From contig FOPE01000002.1 of NCBI GenBank assembly GCA_900113385.1, forward strand, positions 1-64,000: a stretch of 64,000 nucleotides of DNA, given 5' to 3'. The DNA is from Lachnospiraceae bacterium C7. GTDB taxonomy: Bacteria > Bacillota > Clostridia > Lachnospirales > Lachnospiraceae. Below, piece by piece: positions 34,316 to 42,204 of this stretch. Both the position numbers and the translations under genes were made by a program. The number at the start of each line of letters is the position of its first letter. Positions within the stretch are counted from its first letter, which is position 1. The notes beneath the pieces were generated by a model. That model was given only the letters and a program-made list of their open reading frames with translations, did no database searches and was not told where the DNA came from.

Positions 34316-34399
34316 AAGCTCCAAGAGAGCAAGTGATAATAATTACTAGAGAATAGAATCTAGGTATTATATCATTTGTTATCTTGGAGCTTATTTTTA
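34316..34399 (+). terminator. Very long hairpin terminator
   Basis: An 11-bp perfect outer stem (34316-34326 with 34382-34392) is continued by 34331-34338 with 34370-34377 and 34346-34350 with 34359-34363. A T-rich tail follows. Confidence 0.75.
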
Positions 34400-34494
34400 T
34401 TGTATAAAAAGATATGTAAAAAAATATGTAAAAAGGTACACAAAAAGATACTTAGAAAGATGCAAAAAAATATGCTAAAAAAGCGCATAAAAAA

Positions 34495-34565
34495 AGCGGG
34501 TGATGGGAATCGAACCCACGTATCCAGCTTGGAAGGCTGGTGTTCTACCATTGAACTACACCCGC
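34495..34565 (-). tRNA. tRNA-Gly (anticodon TCC)
   Basis: On the reverse strand the 71-base cloverleaf has acceptor GCGGGTG/CACCCGC, anticodon stem CCAGC/GCTGG with loop CTTCCAA giving TCC, and T-loop GGTTCGATTCC. CCA is not encoded. It lies downstream of tRNA-Phe in the same transcript. Confidence 0.95.
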
Positions 34566-34591
34566 ATGAGTTATATTTAATTCTGTTGTAA

Positions 34592-34664
<73 letters not shown>

Positions 34665-34692
34665 ATTTGTTATGTCGCTCACAACAATTAGT

Positions 34693-34721
34693 ATAATACA
34701 CTAATGTGAAGGATATGTCAA
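34693..34721 (-). promoter_or_regulatory. Promoter of the tRNA-Phe/tRNA-Gly unit
   Basis: On the reverse strand TTGACA (34721-34716) and TATTAT (34698-34693) are 17 bases apart, about 28 bases before tRNA-Phe. Confidence 0.9.
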
Positions 34722-34885
34722 CACTTTTATTAAAAAAAAATAAAAAAAATAATAAAATAATAAATTGAGCCAAAAATCATAAAATTTTAACATAACAAGA
34801 TTAAAATTATGGAAGATTGGAGAAAAACAATGTATAATGTTTAGTAAGCTAGTTAGGAAATCTAGTTGAGAAAGGAATAAGGAAT

Positions 34886-35383
34886 ATGTTAGAAGTATAT
34901 GTTTTAATCGAAAAAGCTAAGACATTACCACAGAAAGTTATTACAGGAATAACAGCAGTAATATTTGCATTATTATTTCTACTTGCGTTAATGTCACCAG
35001 TATTTGTATTAGCTGTAATAGTAATTGGAATAGTGCTTTATTTACAGCTATTTAAATCTTACAGAGAATATGAGTATTCATATTTTGATGGGGAAGTAAG
35101 ATTTGCACTTATTAAAAATAAGAGCAAAAGAAAAAAACTTAAAGGATATACGATGGATGAGGTGATTCAGATTGCCCCTGCTCATGATAGAACTGTTATG
35201 AAGTACGAAAATACATCGGATATTGTAAAAAAAGACTTTACATCTCGTAAAAAAGGTGTACCATATTATGATATGGTTGTTAAGACAGAAGATGGTTTGG
35301 TATTAATTATGTTTGAGCCAGACGAAAAATATCTTAATGCCGTTAACGTAAAATATAGATCTAAGGTAATAATGGCGAGCTAG
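34886..35383 (+). CDS. Small membrane protein of unknown function (DUF6106-like)
   Basis: This 165-residue protein has two adjacent membrane segments (about 20-55) and a cytoplasmic C-terminal domain with a PH-like strand pattern. It resembles the DUF6106 proteins of Lachnospiraceae from memory. It has a GAAAGGAATAAGGA site before ATG and stands alone, ending at a bidirectional terminator. No function can be assigned. Confidence 0.7.
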   Translation: MLEVYVLIEKAKTLPQKVITGITAVIFALLFLLALMSPVFVLAVIVIGIVLYLQLFKSYREYEYSYFDGEVRFALIKNKSKRKKLKGYTMDEVIQIAPAHDRTVMKYENTSDIVKKDFTSRKKGVPYYDMVVKTEDGLVLIMFEPDEKYLNAVNVKYRSKVIMAS

Positions 35384-35424
35384 AGTTGTAAAATAAAAGA
35401 CAAGCTAGAACAATAAAAGCACAA

Positions 35425-35463
35425 AAGCAAGAATGCCTTATTTTTATGAGGCATTCTTGCTTT
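35425..35463. terminator. Bidirectional terminator
   Basis: A 14-bp stem (35425-35438 with 35449-35462) lies between convergent genes, with A-rich sequence on one side and T-rich on the other, so it can end transcripts from both strands. Confidence 0.75.
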
Positions 35464-35499
35464 GCTTAATAAAAATATATTTGCTAAATTGATGTGTTA

Positions 35500-35928
35500 T
35501 CAATTATCAGAATCAAGGAAGTGCATAGAACCGTCTGATTGATTAGGCGACGTAAGTCCGACACCTTTTGAATTTTGCTTTTTCAAACATTGAGGGCACA
35601 AAGTTCCAAAGGTGATAGCTTTTCCACACATTTGGCAGTGCAGACTTTGCATTGTATGGGAACGAAGGCCATCAGTAGAAGTGTCCTTGTACTCGATACG
35701 TCCTTCTCTGATCCATGATTTAACTTTTAATAGAGGAAGCTCAAATTTATCTGCAACGTCAAACTCATTAACATCATTTGAACGAATATATTCCTTGACT
35801 TGTTGGAAAAGGTCATGTTCCTTACATGGAGGGCACATGTCCCCCTCAAAATCATCAGGAAGTGGACGGCCACAAACTATACAAGTTTTTCCATCATTAT
35901 CGAATAAAAAATGTCGTTTATTTTCCAA
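35500..35928 (-). CDS. Double zinc-finger protein resembling YvyF/TIGR03826
   Basis: This 142-residue protein has an N-terminal zinc finger (CIVCGRPLP...CPPC), a central helix-turn-helix-like segment ending in the MerR-like phrase KVKSWIREGRIEY, and a second zinc finger (CQMCGKAI...CPQC). This resembles the flagellar-operon protein YvyF family, but no flagellar genes are in the window, so a flagellar role is not supported. TTG 35928 is the likely start because GAGGT lies 8 bases upstream; GTG 35958 is in frame but has no site. It is divergent from murI. Confidence 0.7.
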   Translation of the reverse strand: MENKRHFLFDNDGKTCIVCGRPLPDDFEGDMCPPCKEHDLFQQVKEYIRSNDVNEFDVADKFELPLLKVKSWIREGRIEYKDTSTDGLRSHTMQSLHCQMCGKAITFGTLCPQCLKKQNSKGVGLTSPNQSDGSMHFLDSDN

Positions 35929-35996
35929 TATTATTACCTCGATCCATAAATGCCTCACGGAGGCAGTGATTATAATTTGTTAGGAGAATTTTTATT

Positions 35997-36806
35997 ATGT
36001 CAAATCAATTGCTAAAAGAAAATCCAATCGCAGTTTTTGATTCCGGAATGGGAGGAATTAGCGTTTTGCGTGAGCTACTAAAAGTGATGCCTAATGAGGA
36101 TTTTGTTTTTTACGGTGACTCAGCAAATGCTCCATACGGAACAAAAACAAGAGAGCAGGTTAGAGCGCTAACCTTCCAACATGCGAAAAATTTTTTTGAG
36201 CAGGGTTGTAAAGCTTTAGTCGTCGCGTGCAATACTGCAACAACAGCTGCCGTACGTGATTTAAGATTGATGTATCCTGATATACCTATTGTTGGAATTG
36301 AACCAGCTGTTAAGCCAGCAGTTTTAAGTAAAGAAAATCCAACGGTTCTAGTATTAGCTACACCAATGACGATTAAAGGAGAAAAATTGCACCGTTTAAT
36401 CGCAAAATACGATGATCAAGCAAATATCATTCCACTAGCATGTCCAGGATTAATGGACTTTGTAGAAAGAGGCGATATTGATAGTGATGAGCTAGAAAAG
36501 TATCTGCAAAATCTTCTATCTATATATCGTCAAAAAAACATAGATGCAATAGTACTAGGCTGTACACATTATCCATTTGTAGCCAAAAAAATAAGCGAAG
36601 TTATGGGAAATAATGTGGCGATTTTTGATGGCGGAGCAGGAACAGCTCGAGAAGCTAAACGAAGACTTCAAGTGAAGGGACTACTTAATCCTAGAACAGA
36701 AAAAGGTAAAGTGTATTTTGAAAATAGTTCAAGTGATCCAAAGATGATAGAGTTAGAAAAAACACTTTGTAAAATGAAATTTGATGACATTGAATTAAAT
36801 AAATAA
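35997..36806 (+). CDS. murI: Glutamate racemase
   Basis: This 269-residue enzyme converts L-glutamate to D-glutamate for peptidoglycan. The two catalytic cysteines are visible in VVACNTATTAA and LGCTHYPF, and the N-terminus reads AVFDSGMGGISVL followed by FYGDSANAPYG. TTAGGAG lies about 8 bases before ATG. It is transcribed alone; a 20-bp-stem terminator follows at 36905. Its stop codon falls in a 15-base tandem repeat. Confidence 0.95.
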   Translation: MSNQLLKENPIAVFDSGMGGISVLRELLKVMPNEDFVFYGDSANAPYGTKTREQVRALTFQHAKNFFEQGCKALVVACNTATTAAVRDLRLMYPDIPIVGIEPAVKPAVLSKENPTVLVLATPMTIKGEKLHRLIAKYDDQANIIPLACPGLMDFVERGDIDSDELEKYLQNLLSIYRQKNIDAIVLGCTHYPFVAKKISEVMGNNVAIFDGGAGTAREAKRRLQVKGLLNPRTEKGKVYFENSSSDPKMIELEKTLCKMKFDDIELNK

Positions 36807-36842
36807 TAGCTAAACAAATAATAGCTAAACAAATAATATCTA
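36801..36842 (+). repeat. 15-bp tandem repeat at the murI stop
   Basis: The unit AAATAATAGCTAAAC occurs twice exactly (36801-36815, 36816-36830) and once partly after that. The first copy contains the murI stop codon. Confidence 0.85.
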
Positions 36843-36904
36843 ATGGATGGGACTAAAAACAAGTGGAAATTGACTTAAGCAAATAAGACTTAAGTAAATA
36901 GGAT

Positions 36905-36987
36905 AAAACGTTTAGGAATGTTAATTGTAGCAAAGACATATAAGATTATGGACTTTCTATAAGTTAATGTTCTTAGGCGTTTTTTTA
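36905..36987 (+). terminator. Terminator of murI
   Basis: A 20-bp stem with several G-U pairs (36905-36924 with 36964-36983) closes a 39-base loop and is followed by a T tract. Confidence 0.75.
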
Positions 36988-37123
36988 GAATAAAAAAAAT
37001 TAAGAATAAAAATAATTTTAGAACAAAAATAATGATAAATCATCTGAATATAATAAAAAGAATAAATTATTAATACAATTCAATACAATTATAAAACCAA
37101 AACTGAAAATTTTAAAATAATAC

Positions 37124-37152
37124 TTGAATTTTCATAAAAAAAGATATAAAAT
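37124..37152 (+). promoter_or_regulatory. Promoter-like boxes, possible small RNA
   Basis: TTGAAT at 37124-37129 and TAAAAT at 37147-37152 are 17 bases apart. A transcript from here would reach the terminator at 37213 after about 80 bases. Confidence 0.4.
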
Positions 37153-37212
37153 AATTAACAAGATATAAAGTCAAAAAATAAAAAACCAAATCAATAGTTT
37201 AGTTATACGCTA

Positions 37213-37237
37213 ATCCCATAAATTTTATGGGATTTTT
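37213..37237 (+). terminator. Terminator-like hairpin
   Basis: Stem ATCCCATA/TATGGGAT (37213-37220 with 37226-37233) is followed by five T residues. Confidence 0.7.
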
Positions 37238-37309
37238 GCGCTTATTTATAAAAAGTTAAGGATTTGTACACACTTTGTACATATTTATGTTGTAGAATAA
37301 TAAATGTAA

Positions 37310-37422
37310 AAGGAAGCAATTCCTTTTCCCAATTATTCCCTTTTTATTAAATAAACATTTTCATAACTAAACTCCTCGAAAGGAAGTCGTATAGAGCCAA
37401 CTATATGGCTTCCTTTCTTTTT
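37310..37422 (+). ncRNA. Candidate small RNA
   Basis: TTGTAC at about 37274-37279 with TAATAA 17 bases on could start a transcript near 37310. It would begin with an 8-bp hairpin capped by a GCAA tetraloop (37309-37328) and end at the strong hairpin 37379-37416 with a T tract. No coding potential or known RNA family was recognised. Confidence 0.35.
37379..37422 (+). terminator. Strong terminator hairpin
   Basis: A 16-bp stem with two G-U pairs (37379-37394 with 37401-37416), 6-base loop, then CTTTTT. Confidence 0.85.
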
Positions 37423-37498
37423 GTAATTTTATAGTAGGTTTTTAATTAAAAAGTTATAAATAAAAGTTATAAATAAAATCTTTTGTAGATAATAGTAG

Positions 37499-37535
37499 AT
37501 TGTTCTGATTTTGGTTAATCAAGAACAATTTTTTT
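37499..37535 (+). terminator. Terminator-like hairpin
   Basis: Stem ATTGTTCT/AGAACAAT (37499-37506 with 37522-37529) with further pairing inside is followed by seven T residues. Confidence 0.75.
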
Positions 37536-37558
37536 ATGTCTAAATTAACGGATATTAA

Positions 37559-37587
37559 TTGATTTTTATTCAATAAAGTAGTATGAT
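37559..37587 (+). promoter_or_regulatory. Promoter of the antiporter gene
   Basis: TTGATT at 37559-37564 and TATGAT at 37582-37587 are 17 bases apart, about 90 bases before the ATG. Confidence 0.65.
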
Positions 37588-37677
37588 TTCTAGTGTTTAG
37601 AGCAAGAAGGAGGGCTTGCACTTAATAAACTTTTCATGGGGTAATATAACAAAAAATAAAGAAAAGAGGAGTGGAAT

Positions 37678-38868
37678 ATGGACTATACATTTATTCTTTT
37701 TCTTGCAATCATCTTAATTGCTACGAAAGCATTGGGGCTTTTTTCTAGGAAAATCAATATGCCTGCAGTAGTAGGATCTTTACTTGCAGGAGTGATTCTC
37801 GGACCATCAGTTTTAAAACTAATTACACTAGAAGGGGACACAGGAACATTTATTGAGTATACTGCAGAAATTGGTGTAATAATGCTAATGTTTGAAGCTG
37901 GTCTAGATACAAATATTAGTGATTTAAAATCCAACGCTAAAGCATCATTTGTAACGGCACTAATAGGAGTTATTTTCCCATTAGTCGGAGGGGCTGTGGC
38001 ATATGCTACATATTTTCACACAGACACATCAGATTTTACAGAAGTTATAAAAGCAATCTTTGTAGGTGTGGTACTTACTGCAACATCAGTTAGTATTACA
38101 GTTGAAACCTTGCGAGAGCTAGGAAAGCTACAAGGAAAAGTAGGAATTACTATTTTAGGAGCTGCTGTAATCGATGACATTTTAGGCATTATAGTGTTGA
38201 CTATAGTCACAAGCATGAAAGATGCAAGCGTCAGCATTATTGGAGTACTATTGAAAATAGTGGTATATTTTGCAGTTATTTTTGCTTTGGCTTTTATTTT
38301 TGTAAAAGCAAAGGATATAATTGAAAAACATAATCGCCAAAGAAGAACAGCTATACTTGCATTGGCGTTTTGCTTTTTGCTAGCCTACATATCAGAAGTA
38401 GCCTTTGGAATAGCAGACATTACAGGTGCTTATTTTGCAGGCCTAATGCTTTGCAATATGAACGTAGAGACATATATAGAAAGGAGAACTTCAATTGCTT
38501 CGTATTTGATCTTCTCGCCTATTTTCTTTGCAAGTGTTGGACTTAAAGTTGCAGTGGATTCAATGACTGCAAATATGTTAGGATTCACAGTAATATTGCT
38601 AGCAATTGCAATCATAACTAAAATTTTAGGATGCGGACTTGGTTCAAAAATTTGTGGATGTACAGGAAAAGAATCTCTACAAGTAGGTTTAGGAATGGTA
38701 TCAAGGGGAGAGGTAGCGCTTATCGTAGCACAGAAAGGCTATCAGTGCCATATCTTAGACGATAAATTGTTTGCACCTATTGTAATTGTTGTAATAGTAA
38801 CAACATTGATAACACCAATTTTATTAAAGCTAGCATTTAATGGTAAAAAAGTAAGTGCAATTGTATAA
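37678..38868 (+). CDS. Cation:proton antiporter (CPA2/Kef type)
   Basis: This 396-residue protein has about twelve membrane segments and the CPA2 features GVILGPSVL near the N-terminus, EIGVIMLMFEAGLDT, and GAAVIDDILGI with the paired Asp residues that bind the ion. It exchanges Na+ or K+ for H+. There is no C-terminal RCK/TrkA domain, so it is a NapA-like rather than a full KefB/C protein. AAGAGGAG lies 6-8 bases before ATG. It is monocistronic. Confidence 0.9.
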   Translation: MDYTFILFLAIILIATKALGLFSRKINMPAVVGSLLAGVILGPSVLKLITLEGDTGTFIEYTAEIGVIMLMFEAGLDTNISDLKSNAKASFVTALIGVIFPLVGGAVAYATYFHTDTSDFTEVIKAIFVGVVLTATSVSITVETLRELGKLQGKVGITILGAAVIDDILGIIVLTIVTSMKDASVSIIGVLLKIVVYFAVIFALAFIFVKAKDIIEKHNRQRRTAILALAFCFLLAYISEVAFGIADITGAYFAGLMLCNMNVETYIERRTSIASYLIFSPIFFASVGLKVAVDSMTANMLGFTVILLAIAIITKILGCGLGSKICGCTGKESLQVGLGMVSRGEVALIVAQKGYQCHILDDKLFAPIVIVVIVTTLITPILLKLAFNGKKVSAIV

Positions 38869-39000
38869 AAATGCGTAAAGATTAAAAAATATAACTCAGA
38901 CGAGATGCCCTCGCTTCTAAACAAAGCAAGCGTAAGCGGTGGCAAGAGAGTTGAAAGTCAAAAATATTTAGATAGATGATTTGGTAAGAAAATGTAAAAA

Positions 39001-39036
39001 AAGGGAGTTGTAGCATAAGCTATGACTTCCTTTTTT
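39001..39036 (+). terminator. Terminator downstream of the antiporter
   Basis: A 14-bp stem with three G-U pairs (39001-39014 with 39019-39032), ATAA loop, then six T residues. Confidence 0.85.
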
Positions 39037-39122
39037 GGTTAAAATAAAATGCCGATAGATTAATATAGGGTACATAAAACCCACGGCGGATAAAATATAT
39101 TGAAAGGTAGGTGAAAACATTA

Positions 39123-39704
39123 ATGAAAAAAACGAGAAAAGAGACATACAACGTAAATGGCTTAGATGTGATTATAACTTATAAAAATATAAAAAATTTA
39201 TATATTCGCATAAAAAATGAAGATGCAAGTGTACAAGTCTCAGCACCTACTAGTATGGCAACAGAAATGGTGTATGGTTTTATAGATGAAAAAGAAGATT
39301 GGATTAGAGGGGCACAAAAAAATATTTTAAACGCTATCGAAAACCGTAAAAATGTACCAAAGATAAATAAGGAAAAGGAAAAAGAGCTTAGGCAATATCT
39401 CGAATATACTATATCAAATTACATAAAAAAATATGAAACTGTAATGAATGTAAAGTCAAATGGTTTCACAATTAGAAGAATGAAAACAAGGTGGGGGTCT
39501 TGCAATATTGCTACGCATCATTTAAACTTTAACTTGTCATTAGCAAGGGTTCCTAGTGAATGCTTAGAGTATGTGGTAGTACATGAACTTACACATTTAA
39601 TAGAGCCAAGCCACAATGACAGATTTTGGAATACCATGGAATATTATTTGCCAGGCACGAAAGCTTTAAGAAAGCGCCTCAATGAATATTCTGCAATTAT
39701 ATAG
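39123..39704 (+). CDS. YgjP-like zinc metallopeptidase domain protein
   Basis: This 193-residue protein carries the zinc-peptidase motif VVHELTHLIEPSH (HExxH plus a following Glu/His) and the conserved RMKTRWGSC segment typical of the DUF45/YgjP family. These are predicted cytoplasmic metallopeptidases of unknown target. ATG 39123 is preferred, with AGGTGA 9 bases upstream; GTG 39111 is in frame but too close to its site. Two small genes follow in the same operon. Confidence 0.85.
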   Translation: MKKTRKETYNVNGLDVIITYKNIKNLYIRIKNEDASVQVSAPTSMATEMVYGFIDEKEDWIRGAQKNILNAIENRKNVPKINKEKEKELRQYLEYTISNYIKKYETVMNVKSNGFTIRRMKTRWGSCNIATHHLNFNLSLARVPSECLEYVVVHELTHLIEPSHNDRFWNTMEYYLPGTKALRKRLNEYSAII

Positions 39705-39719
39705 AAAAAGGAGAAAGAA

Positions 39720-39896
39720 ATGAACGTACCAAAAGATCCAGTAATGTTACTTAGTTTTGTAAACACACAGTTAAGAGATAATTATTCTAGCTTAGAGGAA
39801 TTCACAAAAGCCTATAATCTTTCAGTAGATGAACTAGTTAAAAGTTTAGACGGAATTAATTATAAATACGATGAAAGCCTAAATAAATTTATTTAA
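39720..39896 (+). CDS. Small DUF4250-like protein
   Basis: This 58-residue protein (start MNVPKDPVMLLSFVNTQLRD) matches what I recall of DUF4250, a short family in Clostridia with the pattern DPxMLLSxVNxxLRDxYxSL. It has a strong AAAAAGGAG site 7 bases before the ATG and begins 15 bases after the metallopeptidase gene. It looks like a small helical protein with a possible DNA- or protein-binding helix pair. The function is unknown. Confidence 0.85.
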   Translation: MNVPKDPVMLLSFVNTQLRDNYSSLEEFTKAYNLSVDELVKSLDGINYKYDESLNKFI

Positions 39897-39910
39897 AAAG
39901 AGGTAATTTT

Positions 39911-40081
39911 ATGACATGTGATTATTGTGCATACAATGAGTATGATGAAGAAGATGAAGCATACTATTGTTCAGTAAATATGGATGAAGATGACATGGCT
40001 CGTTTTGTACAAAGCTCATACAAGCAATGTCCATTTTTTAAATCTGGCGATGAATATAAAGTGGTTCGCCATCAGATATAA
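39911..40081 (+). CDS. Small Cys-rich, acidic DUF6472-like protein
   Basis: This 56-residue protein has CDYC near the start and two further cysteines (YYCSV, KQCPFF), a probable zinc- or iron-binding set of four, plus an acidic stretch. The pattern MARF...CPFF...DEYKVVRHQ matches what I recall of DUF6472. It lies 14 bases after the DUF4250-like gene with an AGAGGT site. The function is unknown. Confidence 0.85.
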   Translation: MTCDYCAYNEYDEEDEAYYCSVNMDEDDMARFVQSSYKQCPFFKSGDEYKVVRHQI

Positions 40082-40143
40082 TATATAGTATATAATATAT
40101 AATTTAAAAACTGTAAATAATATAAAAATATAAAAATATAAAT

Positions 40144-40187
40144 AAAAAAGCTCTAACCTTCAAATCGAAGATTAGAGCTTTTTTTTA
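40144..40187. terminator. Bidirectional terminator
   Basis: Stem AAGCTCTAA/TTAGAGCTT with inner CTTC/GAAG is flanked by A and T runs, between the convergent DUF6472-like gene and pyrG. Confidence 0.9.
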
Positions 40188-40250
40188 TTATATGCCAATT
40201 GCCTTACATTGATAAAAATCAATTGCACCGTAAAGAATATCAGCTAATAA

Positions 40251-41855
40251 TTAACGTTCTACTTTTGTAGCTGCCTGAATAAATCCATGGAATAATGGAT
40301 GTGGTCTGTTAGGACGTGATTTAAATTCAGGATGAGCTTGAGTTGCAACAAACCATGGATGATCAGGAATTTCAACCATCTCTACGATTCTTCCATCAGG
40401 AGAAGTTCCGCAAAGTTTCATCCCATGTTCAACTAAAGTTGCTCTGTAATCGTTATTAACTTCATAACGATGACGGTGACGCTCAGAAATTTCGTCTGTA
40501 CCGTAAACTTCTCTAGCTTTTGAATCCTTAGCAAGTACGCATGGGTAAGAACCAAGTCTTAATGTTCCACCAATGTCTTCAACACCGTTTTGATCAGGCA
40601 TAAGTGAAATTACAGGATGAGTTGTATTAGGGTTTAACTCAATACTGTGTGCATCGTGTAAATTGCATACGTGTCTAGCAAACTCAATAATTGAAATCTG
40701 CATACCAAGACAAATTCCAAGATAAGGAATCTTGTTCTCTCTAGCGTATTTAGCTGCAACAACCATTCCTTCGATACCACGGCTACCAAATCCACCAGGT
40801 ACGATGATACCTTGGATATCTTTAAATGTTTCATCAGCGTTTTCTTCAGTTAATAACTCTGAGTCAACCCATTTAATGTTAACTGTAGCATGTTCAGGAA
40901 TTCCACCGTGTTTTAATGCTTCAACTACAGAAATATAAGCATCATGTAAAGTAATATATTTACCAACTAATGCAATGTTTACTTCTTTATTAGGGTTGCG
41001 AAGATTCTCAACCATTGTGCACCAATCAGAAAGATCTGGTTTAGGGCAATCAAGATGTAAACTTTCGCAAGCAACTTTCGCTAAATTCTCTTTTTCCATA
41101 GCAAGAGGTGCTTCATATAAATATTCAACGTCAAGATTTTGTAATACGTGGTCACTAGGTACGTTACAAAATAGTGCGATTTTATCTTTGATACCTTGAT
41201 CAAGTTCTTGCTCAGAACGACAAACAATAATGTCTGGCTGGATTCCAAGTCCTTGAAGTTCCTTAACGCTAGCTTGAGTAGGTTTAGTCTTAAGCTCACC
41301 AGAAGCTTTAAGATAAGGAATCAAAGTAACGTGACAAAGAATAGCGTTTTCATGTCCAACTTCGTGCTGGAATTGACGGATGGCTTCAAGGAAAGGCTGA
41401 CTTTCAATATCACCAACAGTTCCACCAACCTCGATAATAGCGATATGCATATCATCTGAAGTGAAGTTACGATAGAAACGGCTCTTAATTTCATTAGTGA
41501 TGTGAGGGATAACTTGAACAGTTCCTCCACCAAAATCGCCACGACGTTCTTTTTGAAGTACTGACCAGTAAACTTTACCAGTAGTAACATTCGAATTTTT
41601 TGTTAAGCTTTCATCAATGAAACGCTCATAATGACCTAAATCAAGGTCAGTTTCAGCACCGTCATCAGTAACAAAAACCTCACCGTGTTGGATTGGGTTC
41701 ATTGTACCTGGATCGATGTTGATATAAGGGTCAAATTTTTGCATGGTAACTTTATAGCCTCTAGCTTTTAAAAGTCTACCAAGAGAAGCGGCTGTTATTC
41801 CTTTTCCTAGACCGGAAACAACGCCACCTGTGACAAAGACGTATTTTACAGGCAT
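40251..41855 (-). CDS. pyrG: CTP synthase
   Basis: This 534-residue enzyme makes CTP from UTP, ATP and glutamine. The N-terminal synthetase domain starts [16 protein letters not shown]; the C-terminal glutamine amidotransferase domain has the catalytic Cys in GICLGMQ and a downstream His-Glu pair (AHPEF). The length is standard. A GGAGGA site precedes the ATG on the reverse strand. It is monocistronic and divergent from ftsH. Confidence 0.97.
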   Translation of the reverse strand: MPVKYVFVTGGVVSGLGKGITAASLGRLLKARGYKVTMQKFDPYINIDPGTMNPIQHGEVFVTDDGAETDLDLGHYERFIDESLTKNSNVTTGKVYWSVLQKERRGDFGGGTVQVIPHITNEIKSRFYRNFTSDDMHIAIIEVGGTVGDIESQPFLEAIRQFQHEVGHENAILCHVTLIPYLKASGELKTKPTQASVKELQGLGIQPDIIVCRSEQELDQGIKDKIALFCNVPSDHVLQNLDVEYLYEAPLAMEKENLAKVACESLHLDCPKPDLSDWCTMVENLRNPNKEVNIALVGKYITLHDAYISVVEALKHGGIPEHATVNIKWVDSELLTEENADETFKDIQGIIVPGGFGSRGIEGMVVAAKYARENKIPYLGICLGMQISIIEFARHVCNLHDAHSIELNPNTTHPVISLMPDQNGVEDIGGTLRLGSYPCVLAKDSKAREVYGTDEISERHRHRYEVNNDYRATLVEHGMKLCGTSPDGRIVEMVEIPDHPWFVATQAHPEFKSRPNRPHPLFHGFIQAATKVER

Positions 41856-42204
41856 GGTATTCCTCCTAAATAGAATTGCTTTATATTTGTTCTCAAAAAA
41901 TACGAAAACATATTTAAAATATTAATGAAATCAGATAAAATAAAAGAGTAGGTTAAACAACTTACAAATTTATAATATCTAGTTACGAACAACCGTACTT
42001 TTTGATATAACTAAAATATTATAAAGCCTTATAAGAAAAAAATCTAGACTTTTTTTTGAAAAATATTTTGAAAAAAATCTAAAAAATTTATTAAACTTTT
42101 TAAAGAGAGGTTTTATACGGTTGCTTTTATTGTTTTTTTTCAATATAATAAAGGTATTGTAACAGAAAAGGCACAATTTAATTGTGACGTGGAGGACATG
42201 AAGA
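41856..42204. other. Divergent intergenic region pyrG/ftsH
   Basis: These 349 AT-rich bases hold the ftsH promoter (42121-42149), a 15-base palindrome (42172-42186) and an A/T inverted repeat near 42045-42081. No RNA gene or ORF with a ribosome site was seen. I found no pyrG leader element that I recognise. Confidence 0.6.
42121..42149 (+). promoter_or_regulatory. Promoter of ftsH
   Basis: TTGCTT at 42121-42126 and TATAAT at 42144-42149 are 17 bases apart. CACAATTTAATTGTG (42172-42186), a perfect palindrome in the leader, could be an operator. Confidence 0.8.

Larger units (their letters stand above)
36843..37677. other. Long gene-free region with several terminator-like hairpins
   Basis: No ORF with a ribosome site was found in this stretch. 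It holds four T-tailed hairpins (listed separately), at least two promoter-like box pairs and a 13-base tandem repeat (AAGTTATAAATAA at 37451 and 37464). The arrangement of promoter then terminator, repeated, suggests small RNA genes. Confidence 0.55.

Noticed and set aside
35500-35928. Flagellar operon protein
   Set aside because: The domain resemblance to YvyF is real, but no flagellar or chemotaxis genes occur in the window, so the role is not asserted.
35612-35983. 123-codon plus-strand open frame opposite the zinc-finger gene
   Set aside because: It has no ribosome site; the reverse strand carries paired CxxC motifs and a good start, so that strand is the coding one.
38894-38968. 24-codon ORF (MPSLLNKASVSGG...) after the antiporter
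   Set aside because: There is no ribosome site, and it lies in the likely 3' untranslated region ahead of the terminator.
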